In this document: one piece after another, positions 21,781 to 39,369 of the stretch
How the letters are laid out: every line of letters starts with the position of its first letter
Numbering within the stretch: the stretch's first letter is position 1
Assembly (NCBI GenBank): GCA_904063045.1
Contig: CAJFCJ010000024.1
Span: forward strand, 434,001 to 498,000
From: Dimorphilus gyrociliatus
Lineage: Eukaryota; Annelida; Polychaeta; Dinophilidae
Length of the DNA: 64,000 nt
Direction of reading: 5' to 3'
Notes under the pieces: model-generated
Databases searched by the model: none
Seen by the model: the letters and a program-made list of their open reading frames with translations, nothing else
What the model was told of the DNA's origin: nothing
Translations under genes and position numbers: made by a program

Positions 21781-23812
21781 ATGAATTTAATAAAGATTAT
21801 GAGCATTTTCCTTTTTCAATTATTGGTTAGAACAGGTTAGTATAAAGATTAGAATCAGCTTTTGTTCGCAATTCAAAAAAACTAGAGAGAAAAATGGCCT
21901 ATGTATGAATATATGTGTAATATATCTTTTGCAAACAAGAGAAAATTCATTTCGTTAATTCCTTTACTTGTTAAAAGAAAGAAAACGAAGATAAAACTCT
22001 TAAATATTTCTCTCTTCTTAGATTCAAAGAAATGTAAATTTAAGGATACTGATTACCAAATTGGAGAAAGTTGGCGATCGTCATTTATATCTATGAATAA
22101 AATTTGGTGTATAGAGTGTGAATGTTTAAAGGTTAGTTAGTACGATTTAATAAATTAAATAGATATTGTTACATAAAATTACAGAAAATTGGGATAAAAT
22201 GTTCAAGTAAACTATGTTCAAAGCTAAATTGTAAACGAAACGAATTATTTTACAAAAGCCAAGAATCTTGTTGTTCACTTTGCTTAAGTAAGTAAAAAAA
22301 AAAGCTTTCATTTATTTTATTATATATATATACTGTATATATCTAATATTTATGAAAGAATTATTCTATAAATCAATACAGTAGATATATCTTTTCTATA
22401 TTATTAAAGAAGAGTTTACTTTAAAAAATAATATACTAACTTTTACATTCAATTGATATAATATAAGCTTTTCATATGCATTGTTAACCTCATAATCATT
22501 TCCCGCAATTGTAACAATGTAAAAAGTTGAATGATGACGTAAGAGCAAAGGGGGGCTACTTTGTAACAATTTGGCCTAATTTGCATTTTAAAGTCTTGTC
22601 TTTAAACAATTATCAATGTAGTAAAAGATTATTAATTTTTATAGATACTAAATCTAAGAGAAAAACTTTTGAACAATATCCTGCGAATCAACCGAAAGTA
22701 GAAGTAAATTCTACTAAATTTGAAAAAATAAAACATCAATCAACGTGCCAGATTATTAATAAAAATGGGAGAAGGATTAGAGATTGGACAGCTGAAATCT
22801 CATTTACAAATCCTTTCCAATGTAAATTGTGCTCTTGCGTTGTAAGTATCTTTTTCATTTTTTATTATTTCGTATCTCAAAGGATATTTACCTTGTTATG
22901 CCATCTGCCGACTATCTTTACAATTAGACTGTAACAAACTATTTTGCTATCTCTCATTAATTAAACAGTTATATTACTTTATGTAATCAAACAGATAAAA
23001 TTAGATAAGAAAACTTGATTTAATCGAAAGTTCTTTTATAATTAAACGTTCTTTTATTTTTACTTTTTAAATAAAACAGGGCAGTTTCCAATATTGTTTC
23101 ATTCAGTCATGTCCGAATTTAGACTGTCACAGAACCTCTAATAATGTCAGAATTTGCTGCCTAAATTGCCTAAAAAGAGGTAAATTTTATTATATAAATA
23201 AAATAAGAGAATTTAATAAAAATAGATTTTCATTCTAGAAATCAGATTAGAGAAATGTGAATCAAGATTATATACAGTTAGTAGCCATAAAGAAATGAAT
23301 GGATCGAAAATATCATTGAAAGTTCTATTCGAAAACTTAAGGAGGAGGAAATCGGTCCTTTTTATATGGTCATTTCAATATGGTAAGTCCTTCAGCGACT
23401 AATCTATAAAGCACAAAAGATCTCAAAAAAAGTGTACGCGTTTAATTCACTTCAATAATCCATAAATCTGATAGATGAATTAACTTTTAGAGTATCAAGG
23501 TGGCGCTACGCAACCTTAATCTCTTTTAGTACGCTTCAGAGCGATTCTTAAGGGATTACTATACTATTTTTACATTCTTGGTATTATTTTTCTCCATCAG
23601 TTATTGGTAAATCTTTCCGAGTGAAGAAGATTACTTTAAAAGATCGTACTCGTTTACCTAATTCAATAAAATATGGCCTTACCACTAAGGACCAATTGAG
23701 AACCTTTAAAAGGCAAATGAACCGAATGTGGAGATCGAAACCCGTGACTCTACTAAGCTCAATTTATAACAAACTCAATCAATTACGCTTCTTGAGAGAA
23801 ACCTACTGTTAA
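21781..23812 (+). CDS. CHRDL: Chordin-like protein (secreted BMP antagonist)
   Basis: Seven exons, 21781-21835, 22022-22131, 22185-22287, 22645-22841, 23080-23179, 23239-23382 and 23601-23812, all phase-consistent, give 306 aa. Exon 1 is a signal peptide (MSIFLFQLLVRT). Two VWC modules follow: the first has GESW then WCIECEC, C-x3-C and ESCCSLC; the second has DWTAE then CKLCSC, CPNLDC and ICCLNC. The C-terminal third (VLFIWSFQY, then VKKITLKDRTRL, KDQLRTFKRQMN, ending LRFLRETYC) aligns by pattern with the tail specific to CHRDL1/2 (family pattern 'LLVWTLRKG', 'ISKRMFEE', 'LVKVLYLERSEKGHC'). VWC domains bind BMP ligands, so extracellular BMP antagonism or shuttling is expected. Vertebrate CHRDL proteins have three VWC modules and about 450 aa, so this form is short. 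Confidence 0.85.
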
Positions 23813-26800
23813 ATTTAGGCGTCTAGGCGCCTTTTCTTCTTAAATTTTCTCGGCTAATCACTTTGTACCCTTAAGAACTGCTTTGCACTGAAAAGAAAAG
23901 AAAAAAAGAAAATACTCTTTATTAAAGTTTTTTTTTACACCTTCAAAAGAGGTCCAATATTCTAAGTGAAGGCGCCATCTCTAGGTGTTGTACACGACTT
24001 CACCTACACTTTAATTATCATGTGTAAAATGTACTATGTATGCACGCGTGTGCGTGCTTGTTTTCATCATTGATTTTCTTTTTGTAAAAGTAGGAAAGAT
24101 ATCATTTTACATAAATTTCAGCGCCACCTGGAACAATAGGTGTTGAGATCTTTTTCCCCTTAATTTCATCTTATATTAAGTTGATTGCTGAGGAAATTGT
24201 TTAAAAAGATGGAAAAATTGGGAGGGGGCGCGGAAAGAAACGAATATAAGCTGAAAAAATATAGAAAATAAGATACTTGAAAGAAAATATTTCAAAGTAA
24301 AAATTCTAATCACGCAACTCGTGATAGTTCGACTCCGCCTATCAAAGCCTGTGCTCGTTAGGCGCTAGTAAAGGTAATTATTCGACCGCCATATTAGCCA
24401 AAAGCTAAGCTGAGAAATAAGAAGCTTAACAGCTAGTGAAAATTACCTTGAGAGCAAATACACGCCTTTTTTAATGTCAACAATAGTAGAAAAAAACGCA
24501 CACATTCGACAACTTATTTCTTTCTTTCCCCTTTCTTTTCTTTTCTTTTTTGCAGTATAGTGTATATATAAACACATATAGGCCACGTGACCTTTCTTAT
24601 TTAACTAATAGACTCTAGTCTATCGGGAGAAAGAGGGCCTTAGGCTACCTGTAAGCAGCTGTCGCACCTGTTCGCATTACATAGGCCTATGTGGGGCTTA
24701 AAAATAAGTATAGAGACAACAAGAGTCATTTAGTAAGGTTGTCACGACAACATATCTGCAAATGACTAATCGATGCAAAGTGTATAGTCAAAATGGCTGT
24801 AATTGCCGCTGTTTCGCATTACTAATGCATCGAGTCTTCCAACGATCGCAGATGTTTATTATGGGCTATGTACAAAATATACTGTATATATGCATATATT
24901 TATACACGCACGTGTGCTCATAAGGTATGAAGAGAGAAAGAAGAGGGGAAAGGTAATATGACAGAACGGTTGAATGGTTTAATATAGCTTTTATACCCTT
25001 GTTCTCCTTTATAAAATAAGTTACGTCGGCTGGGCGAAGAAGTGATAAAGTTAGGGTAAGAGGAGTTAAAGATGGGAGGTAAAAAAGAAAAAATGGTGTT
25101 TCACAGAACATTAATCACAGATAGGCAGAGAGGTCAAGCGAAACGGAGAGTGAGTGAGTTTTGGGAAAGTAAATGCAAAAACGATGTCCGTTAGTAAAGC
25201 CATCCGCAGTGTAGGAAATCACGAAAGGATCTAGGGAAAACGAGATGTATCGATTCCGGGCTAAAATTCCTCTACAAAACTCCCTTTACCCTTCTTCCCT
25301 TTTTCTTATCCATATTTCAAGTACACGTCTTCTATCTTTTCTTCCCTTTCTATCGACCTTTTCTTCGTACATTTCTTTTCACCTATCCCTCTCGATTAAG
25401 CTCAATTTTTTCTCTCTTTTATGCTTACAAGTTATTTATTTCCTTTCCTTTCGCTACAGTCTTCTTTGGCCTTTTTTATTAACTAGATACTTGCAATAAA
25501 TAACCTTTTATAAATTAAACTAATGTCAACCGAACAATTTAATATTTTGACTTATGATACAACTCCTCCCATACACTTCATTACTCTTTTATCCCCCTGC
25601 GTTATAGTCTCCACCTCTTTTTATGTCCGAGCACAAATCCGCACAACTTCTAACAATAATAAACAACAATAACAACAAAAAACCCGACAGCTATCGCTAC
25701 TCGGCTACGCACAATAGAACGTGCGTCCTTTTACCGAAGATTAATTGGCCGACTAAGGGATACTAATGTTTGGGCCCATTTTAAATACGATAGTTAGATT
25801 TGTTTGTAAATAAAAAGTCAAGTTTTCTCCAAGATGAATAAGTATTTTCTCTTTCGTTACAACAAACTGTACAAACTAAAAATCTGCTGTTATAATAACT
25901 TTCGTTTGCTTATTTTTCATTATAAGTTCTTGGTAGACTGCAGAGTAAACCATCCCTCACGGTAATGGACCATTGGCTTATCACCTATTGTCTTATTTAC
26001 TCTAGAGATAAAAGAGAAAAACGTATACGGATTAGGGGAGAAAGGTATTCTCTACTTTATTTATCCTTCCCGCGGCTCAGGATGCTCTCGCTAACTCTTT
26101 TTCTTTCCGCAAACTGATAAGCCTATCATGTAGTTTAAGCAAACGAACTTTACCGTATTTATTTATTTATTTGGTCTGTTCATTCTTTAGTGTTCTCTCT
26201 AGATTTGGAATCTGAATAGAAGAGAAAATCCATGTTTTTTTGGGCCAAATACTTCTTCAAACCGTTCCGGTAAAGGGACAAGGGGGTAAAAGAGGGGCGG
26301 ATTATTTTTCGGTTGGAGGAACTGCAGGGGGTTACTGTATGTTTAAGGCAAAATGACGAGAGCGGAAACGAAACGGTTGAATGATAGCGGAACGAGAGAG
26401 TAGGCCTATTTTTCTTTATGGAAACGCTCGAATTCTTATACGAATTATTCATTGCTATTCATCTTATTTCATTTCAAAGCCATCTAACAGTCCTCATAGC
26501 ACCTCATACTCTCTTCTTACCTAATCAGTTATCGAATGTTTCTTTTAGAAGCGTAACTTAAGCTGCTAACGATCGAAATCGAATACGAGCCCTTATCTGC
26601 ACGACTGTAGGAGGGTGGCGAGGTAAAAGAAAAAAATTTCGACAAGGGGAAGGGCGTGACGAGATATACGATTCTTTGTCTCCCTAGGAAGATAGACGCG
26701 GAAAAAGAGATTAAAGCAGTCGCGTATAGAATGTCCCTCTTCCTCTTATCCATAAATATACAAGTATACACATTTAGAAAGTATAGTTAATACAAAATAT

Positions 26801-27181
26801 AGAAGATAGACGATAAATGACAGAATTTACTGCGAATGAGGTTTATTATAAGTGAAAAGTAATCTCTGAACAATTTCAACAACAACGCTTGCCTGTACAA
26901 ATATACACAACAAAAAAGAAAAACATAAACGGAACAGCGTAGCCGCCTTTCTCCCCCTCCGTTTCCTCCCCTCACTCCCCCCTCGCTGTTGTACATAAAG
27001 GACAAGAGAAGAATGTTGAGTGAGGGGTAAACGGTTATAACGTTTGAGAGAGAGAGCGAGAGAGAGATTGAAATAACCCTGAAAAACGGGGTGGAGTTGA
27101 CGTAATTTCTCACACCGCCCCCTTTTTACATCATTTGTCATTATTAAAAAATACAAGTAGATAAAGATCATTCATGTTTTT
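23813..27181. other. Intergenic region with candidate regulatory patches
   Basis: 3.4 kb with no convincing gene. It holds CTCF-like words at 23971-23985 and 24119-24131 (both read on the minus strand), a YY1-like GACCGCCATATTAG (24384-24397), a palindromic E-box GGCCACGTGACC (24591-24602) behind a TATA-like TGTATATATAAAC (24561-24573), and a cluster of CANNTG boxes at 24646-24670. Polypyrimidine and microsatellite tracts fill much of the rest. Confidence 0.5.
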
Positions 27182-32547
<5,366 letters not shown>

Positions 32548-33768
32548 TCAACATTTTTTTTTCAACGCTGCAGCACTCGATCACACTCCTTGAAAAATCT
32601 AGCGGCACAATGAAAAACGTAAGCGGATCACGTGACTTTATAGCGGAGACGGGGAGAGATGATTGGCTGGCGATTTTGTTGGCAGCTTTGAAAAACTGAC
32701 AAATGACATAGCATAGAATTTCGTTTTTTTGTTTGCCGTTATAGGCTGCAATCGATTTCTGTTGAAGAATATTAAAAAAGAAGGTAAAGAGTCAGATTTA
32801 TATATGAGAATGATCATAAAAAGAAAAAGAGTATTTATTTTTTTTTCATAGTCTTTTAACTAATTTCCCGAGAGAGAGATAAAAATTTCATAAGTGTGGA
32901 AATCGCTAAAGTAAATTTAATTCAATATTGCACACTATAGTACGCTTTGAAGGTGGCGCGGGATATTAATAATAGGCCTAAGAAGCCCCTGAGGTGAAAG
33001 AGTATATTTATTAAAGAACTCCGCCGTAGGCCTGTATACGTCCGCCGCTAATGGGGATGACCGCGTGAAAATAAACCAGTCATAAAATAGTGAATGCGAT
33101 AGGTTGTTGATAAACCATATAAGAATATATATATGTCTATATATATATATATATATACATATAAAATGTAATAAGTTTTCTTTTACATTGGATTATGCAA
33201 CACATATTACAGTTATTTGATTTGAGATGCAGAATTGAGCAAACTACCTGAAATATGTACTTAATTTCCGTCTATATGCCTTTTTATTACATATTATCTG
33301 TCTTATTTATTTTATGGATCATTCATTGCTATTTCACTTAGCATAATTGCTATTTCTGTTACAAAGTTCCTTGTACTATTGTAAACTTAAGAGGAAAGAT
33401 TTTATTTATTGCTAAACAACAGATTTGGGTAAGTATAAGTTTCTTTTCTTCCCTTCTCTGTCTCTTTCTCTCTCTATCTCTCTCTCTCCCAGTTTCCCTA
33501 TCATTCACCCTCTCTCCCCCTCTCCTGCCCCCCTTTTTTTGTATTTATTTTTAGGGACAAAAAACAGTGCTGACATCTTGTTTCAGTTTATTCGGAAAAG
33601 AGATGAGAAAAGATATATAGATTTATGAGAGGAAATGAAGAAGAAAGAAAAAATCTATTAGATGCTTTTGATCAATTTCTACTAGATTTATTGGTGAACT
33701 TTGAAAATCATGTGATAATATCGTCATAAATTCATTAATAGGCATTGAAAAAGACAGAAGAAAAACAT

Positions 33769-33956
33769 TTAATATTTAGCAGATTTCTCTTTATTTACAT
33801 GATACCACGATATATAACAATATATCTTATAAATAGCATCGCCTAATTTGGGCCTATACTGAAAAGAGTCTTTAATAATTAAATTCAAACCAAATATATA
33901 CTTTTTTCGGTCTCTTGACGAATTAAAAAAGATCTCTGCAAGAGGTGCCAAATGTC
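33769..33956 (-). other. Possible orphan terminal exon
   Basis: After a reasonable acceptor (AAAAATCTCAG) the minus strand is open for about 62 codons to a TAA, with mixed, coding-like composition (LDGHLAPLAEIFF, then FQYRPKLGDAIYKIY). No upstream exon or family was found. It may be noise. Confidence 0.2.
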
Positions 33957-34650
33957 CGTCCAACTGAGATTTTTCAATATTTCAAGTGTCTTGGGAAATT
34001 CTTTCTAGTTTCCAAACAATTCATTAAGAATAATAGAGGCTTTATCATAGGTAGTTTTATTTCAATCATATGAGGCTTATTAGTTTCTTACAATTTTATT
34101 TTTACTTTAACGAGGAGCGAGAGAGAGAAGGAGAGAGAGATAAATAAATTAGGAGATAGATAAAGAGTGTAAAACAATGCATGAAATATGAGAGACAGAG
34201 AGGCAGATAGAGGCAGAGGGAGGGAGAAAGGGAGGGAGGGAGAGGGGGAAATAAAGAGGAAAGAGAAAAAAGATCGATATTTAGCAATCAGATCAATTCC
34301 AATCAAGCGATATTGCCGCTCGCTTGCCTCGTATATTCATATTTATTTGCGACATTTCATTTATAGGAAGAGTCGCTTCCAGTTAGTATTTTTAGCGGTC
34401 AATTTTTCTCCTCTATTCATTTTTCTTGTTTTTCTTTCTCTCTGCCTGTCTCTTTCCCTCTTAAGCTTCTCTTTCTCTATTTTTTCTCTTTACCCCCATG
34501 CTCTTGCTCTTTTATACTAATGTCCGACGATCGCAAAAGGCGTCACGTGCTCTATAATGTAAATATATTTACTTATTCGACACGCTTTCTTTTGTGAGAC
34601 GTGATTAAATTTATAAAATAGAGAAAAAGAGCGGGAGTGCTAGAGCCAAA

Positions 34651-34653
<3 letters not shown>

Positions 34654-34689
<36 letters not shown>
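34654..34689. repeat. (GA)n microsatellite
   Basis: About 18 AG units upstream of HS3ST. Confidence 0.9.
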
Positions 34690-34691
<2 letters not shown>

Positions 34692-36190
34692 AAAGAAAAG
34701 GACAGAAGAACAATGAGAAAAAATCTGTACGTACGTGTACGAGAAAGAGAAAAAGAGACAGAGATCGGTAGATGATTTCTAGGGTTTATACCAATTGTTT
34801 TCTATCATACAAGAGGTGCTTTTTTTCTCCCGCTACCATCTGTTTTAAATACGCATCTGGAGTTGGCTCCGGGCAAGATTGTGTATCTTATCGTCTATCA
34901 GTGATTTTTGATAAAATCGACATGTCCAAGTTGTCTTTTGAAGGTGGCGCTGTTGAACACCCCTAATTAACGTCTGCCGCATTGATTTCGCTTCTGGCAA
35001 GGTGATATCTCGCGAAATTATAATTGGCAGAAAAGAGCGAAAAAATTATATCTGTCACCCGTATAGAATAATTTTATACAGGCTTAATAATTTATACATG
35101 AGCTCTATTCATTTTGAGAATAAATTGTAAAATCTTTCAAAGGATGCAGCCGTGTAAATTTTTCACACTTTATAGCCTTTCAACACTATTCAGCTGTAGT
35201 TTTTTCTCCCTTTATCAACTGAATTATTCAAAGCCAAAGGGACTAGTAAAAGAGATACATTTTCTCCCACCTCCGTCGTTTATCGAAACCCCGAAAGATT
35301 ACGAGATGCTAATGCAAATCGCCTTTGTATGAATATATACATGCTGTGGGGATTAAATATAATTTCGGACACGTGAATTTCATTAGGAGCCGTCAGGACG
35401 GTTGGTAGGAGAAATTGATTAAGGTGGCTGCAGGAAAATTGATAGAGTATTTACATCATAAATGTAAACTTTGCAATTGGTAAACGTATGCTTTTTTCCC
35501 TTCGTGTAATAAGATACGCGTGCATTTTATAAAAAGGAAATTACTGAACGAAATTTATACAGAAACGCCATCTATCTCCATAAATTTAGATAAATTCAAT
35601 AAAGCGTTTAATATGTAAAATAAAAGGAGAACGAAGAATGATAATGGAATGAAAATTGACTAGATTTATCCCTTTGTTTGATAGACAGTTACACAAACAG
35701 CTAATGAGTTAAAACTCTTTTATTGTACTGGTTTTCCGATGGAAAAATCCAAAGGGAAAGGCACGTGATTTTTCTTTTCAAGTACATAAGAAATATATAA
35801 ACAGAAATTCGCGTTAAACAGCCAATTTTAGAAGTTTTCCTTTGTAGTTTTATCAAGGTGTCACTTATCGATTTTGACCCTATTTGACCCTCCGACTACA
35901 CTAAATAATCAGGAAACTCATTTCCTAAAATTTGCTTATTCAAGCTTACACTCTTCAGTTTTCAATGCTTTGTAGAGAATCGATAAGAAATGGGGAGGAA
36001 GTTCATTTTTCCACCATATAATGAAGGCATATTTTTTGTGTAACTTTTATATAACAGTTTTTATATTTTTAACGATTTCAATAACAGTCTACGCTTTTTT
36101 TTATAACATTCTTTATACAACGAAGAATGAAAATATTATATATATAGATATAGATATATCTTTTGTTTTTCTTTGTTTATATCACATTTA

Positions 36191-38025
36191 TCAACCCAAA
36201 TGATATTCACTTTGACGATTAGCTTGAGTAGGTTCAAGGGATTCTTCGAATTTACGAACATCTTTTGATGACATTTTTGAACAGACAGTTGCCCAAATGA
36301 TTCCTATTACTGCCCCACCAAACACGTCTGACCAGTGGTGTTTATGGTCACTTATTCTACTTAAGCCGACGATAAAGGGCCAAAGTAAAAAGGCAATTTG
36401 TGCGGCTCTGATTAAGGTATCACGAATAGAGCCAAATTGTGTCCTATATTCCAGATAAATCTGTAAATGAAAAAACTGTAATAAATATACAATAAAAGGC
36501 GAAAAAGAGATTATCGTCTAGTTCTCGCTTTTTTTGGACGAATAACGCCACCTACAGCTTGTTTTCGTTGACAAAAGAGCTAAAAACGGGATATGAGAGA
36601 TAAAGAATAAAAGAGAAATAAAGGAAAAGCGTCAGCCCATACCCTTTCCCCCCCATCATATCCGGTATTATTTACGGTCAACAAACCGAAAATTTCTTCC
36701 CTCATCAATTTTCACTTTGCTGTTTTTAACATAGCGTTTTCAACCAGTGTTTTTAGCAGGGGTTAAAAAAAGGTTAATTAATCTGAATTGACAAAAGATC
36801 TAATAATTTCGAATTCGCTTTCACCTAAAATAAACGAAAGCTTACACTATACTATGTTTTTCTTATTTGTTCAATAATGCATACTTTGACAATATTTACA
36901 GTTATTCTATATTATTCTATGTATTAAATAACTATTTTTTGAAGGGAACGAAGAGTTAGAGAGAGAGGAAAAGAAAGAAAGAAAGAAGGAGAGAGAGAGA
37001 GAGACAAAGAAAAGGGGAGAAAAGCTCTCTTTCCACCTCTCTCTATTTAATTATCACTGGTACTGATAGCCTATGTCTGGAAAAATATCAATAAAACTAT
37101 GTCCTCTATCTAAATAATCTGCTTTTTAGAATCTATAAATTAATATAATGATTTTTTTATAATAATAAAAACTTACTACTAAAAAAAGCATACAGAATGT
37201 TGAATATGATGTATGACCAGATGGAAACGATACTCTCCTTTCTTTTTCTTGTTCGTGGCTTGTACAAAATTCTCTTTCAGTTACGTAACGATAACTTTCA
37301 GCAGGTTGTGTCAAATTTTCAAAACAATATCTTTGTATTGTTTGACTAGAGGGTTTACAAAGACTCCAATAGTTTGGCCTCAATCTTCCTACCATAACTT
37401 TTCCAATTTGTGTGAAGCTCATTGTAACAAATAATCCAAAGAGAAAAGCGGCAATCAACTTTTGGATAATAATAATATAGGATTTCAATCCTATTGAACG
37501 GTACTTTACAGCTTCATTTAAACAAATCAAAAGAATAGGTATTATTCCTCCAATTGTTATATAGACTATAAGGAATATGATTGAAGATAAGATATGAGCT
37601 ATAAGCTGTAAATATGATATAATCTTGACTAGGTAAAAATAAAATTTATAGATTTTTAATGATTTTGTTCTCCAATTCAAATATATAACTTTAAATGATA
37701 TGATTGAATAAATAGGAATTTTGTCAAGTGTCCTACAACTCAGTTATCTTCAATAACATTCCTGGTGTAGTTATAGTGCTTTTTTTGAATGGCAGTTTAA
37801 TCGATTCATCGTTACAAAACATTCCTCTTTGGTAGGGATTTATTTTTCCTGCTCGAATAATTATCCAGGGGAGCCAAGCTATAAAAATACAACATAAAGC
37901 ATATTAATCACGGAAATGATAAGAGGATGGTAATAAATATAGGATATTTTACCTATAATAACGCAAACCACATTTATTATCGAAGACACTAGTAGGCCTC
38001 TGTTAGTTATATTTATCCTCTCCAT
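36191..38025 (-). CDS. PLPP: Phospholipid (lipid phosphate) phosphatase, PAP2 family
   Basis: Six-TM ecto-enzyme that dephosphorylates lysophosphatidate, phosphatidate, sphingosine-1-phosphate and similar lipids. Exons: 38025-37953, 37878 to about 37758, about 37669 to 37177, and 36460-36191. The 37758/37669 junction is the weakest (only a phase-2 solution fits, with a poor acceptor); with it the protein is 318 aa. Early signature: RAGKINPYQRGMFCNDESIKLPF. The catalytic motifs are all present: C1 KVMVGRLRP, C2 SFPSGHTSY with its His, and C3 SRISDHKHHWSDVFGG with the nucleophile His. A cysteine-containing luminal loop lies between C1 and C2. The last intron (36461-37176) includes a (GA)n tract near 36957-37020. 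Confidence 0.9.
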
Positions 38026-38984
38026 TCCTATTTCCCTCGATTACCTATGATAAAGCCATAAAATTACGATTTTTGATCGGAGGTGACTACCACTAGATCT
38101 AACTAGTAACCAGTCTAATTTAGAATACAAACCATTCTTCGAACCGAAACGTTTTTTGGCGCCAAAGTTTCAAAGAGATGCTTTAGTTATACTGTATTAT
38201 TATAGTGTTATTGTAAAAAAATATGCTAAATAACAACTACTACAATAATATATAATATGCGATTGTTTAGAAAATTTTCAGCTATCCTATTTCTCCCATC
38301 CATCCATCCGTTCATTAATCCATATATTCGCTCCCTTATTTTATAAAAGTTTACTACTTGAAACGCTCTGACAATATATAAAAAACAATTAGAATGATAA
38401 ACAATGATTACATCTTTTTACATTGAACACTCTTTTAGATGAAAAAGGCAAAAACCCATGAACATAGAGTTTTCTATTGATATATTCTTGTCTATTAATC
38501 ATTTTGTAAATTGGATATAATTTAGATGTTATTTTTGGCGCCAAAATTTAAAATTACAAGATAGAATTTAGAGCACGATTATATTGTAAATATAACTTAG
38601 TTAAACAATGAGCTAGATCAATTATGCAAATGCAAACATTCGAACGTAGAAATGTTTGTACAAGTTGACAGTCAGCTAACGGTGAATGAGAAATACTTAA
38701 AAAAAGAAAGAAAAAATTGGAATAGGATAAGAAACAGGGAAAAAGACAAGTTAAGCTAGTCTGTCAGTGTAGTTTAAATAGGATTGTTGTACAAGGAAAT
38801 TGAGTCGTTAATTCATACGTTTAATTAGCATAATCAAGTGCTTTGAAAGAGTTTGCCGTGTGACGTCAGGGGTTGCTCATCTGACACGTGCGGTTATTCG
38901 TTGTTTCGTTGCTGTTGGAATAAAACCTCTCACTAATTTGCCATAAGGATTAATGAAAATTGAACTTCCTCCTATTAATGGAAA
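38026..38984. promoter_or_regulatory. Divergent upstream region with E2F palindromes and a CRE
   Basis: Two identical 12-bp palindromes TTTGGCGCCAAA occur at 38155-38166 and 38534-38545. A perfect CRE, TGACGTCA, lies at 38861-38868, about 120 bp before the meteorin-like ATG, followed by CACGTG at 38885-38890. The phosphatase gene starts to the left (minus) and the meteorin-like gene to the right (plus). Confidence 0.4.
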
Positions 38985-39304
38985 ATGTTTTTATACTACC
39001 TTTTTTATATATTTTGTAAAATACTATGGATTACGTGTATGAATATTCAATCAGAGTGTACATGGAGGTATGTAATCAATTAGTTAAAAGACAGATAGAT
39101 AGATAGACAGATAGGTAACAGCTATACATTTGTATCTCACTAAGTAATCTTTATCTTGTCTTTTTAATATAAAGTTATAGATAAAATTAACAATTTTTGA
39201 CATTAATTGAAAATAGAGGAAAAAGGGAGATAAATCTTTAAGAATAATGTTTTTCTTATATTTGCTTGCTCTTTAAATAAGTGTTTACATATAAAGAGAG
39301 ATTT

Positions 39305-39369
<65 letters not shown>

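Noticed and set aside
24300-24370. tRNA-like B box (GTTCGACTCC)
   Set aside because: No A box at the right distance, no acceptor-stem pairing and no T run; not a tRNA gene.
26787-27171. Two overlapping minus-strand frames of 108 and 114 codons next to HS3ST
   Set aside because: Low complexity, overlapping in different frames, and located in the 3' flank of HS3ST.
35144-35332. Plus-strand ATG frame of about 62 codons
   Set aside because: Isolated, no splice context or family; indistinguishable from chance in this region.
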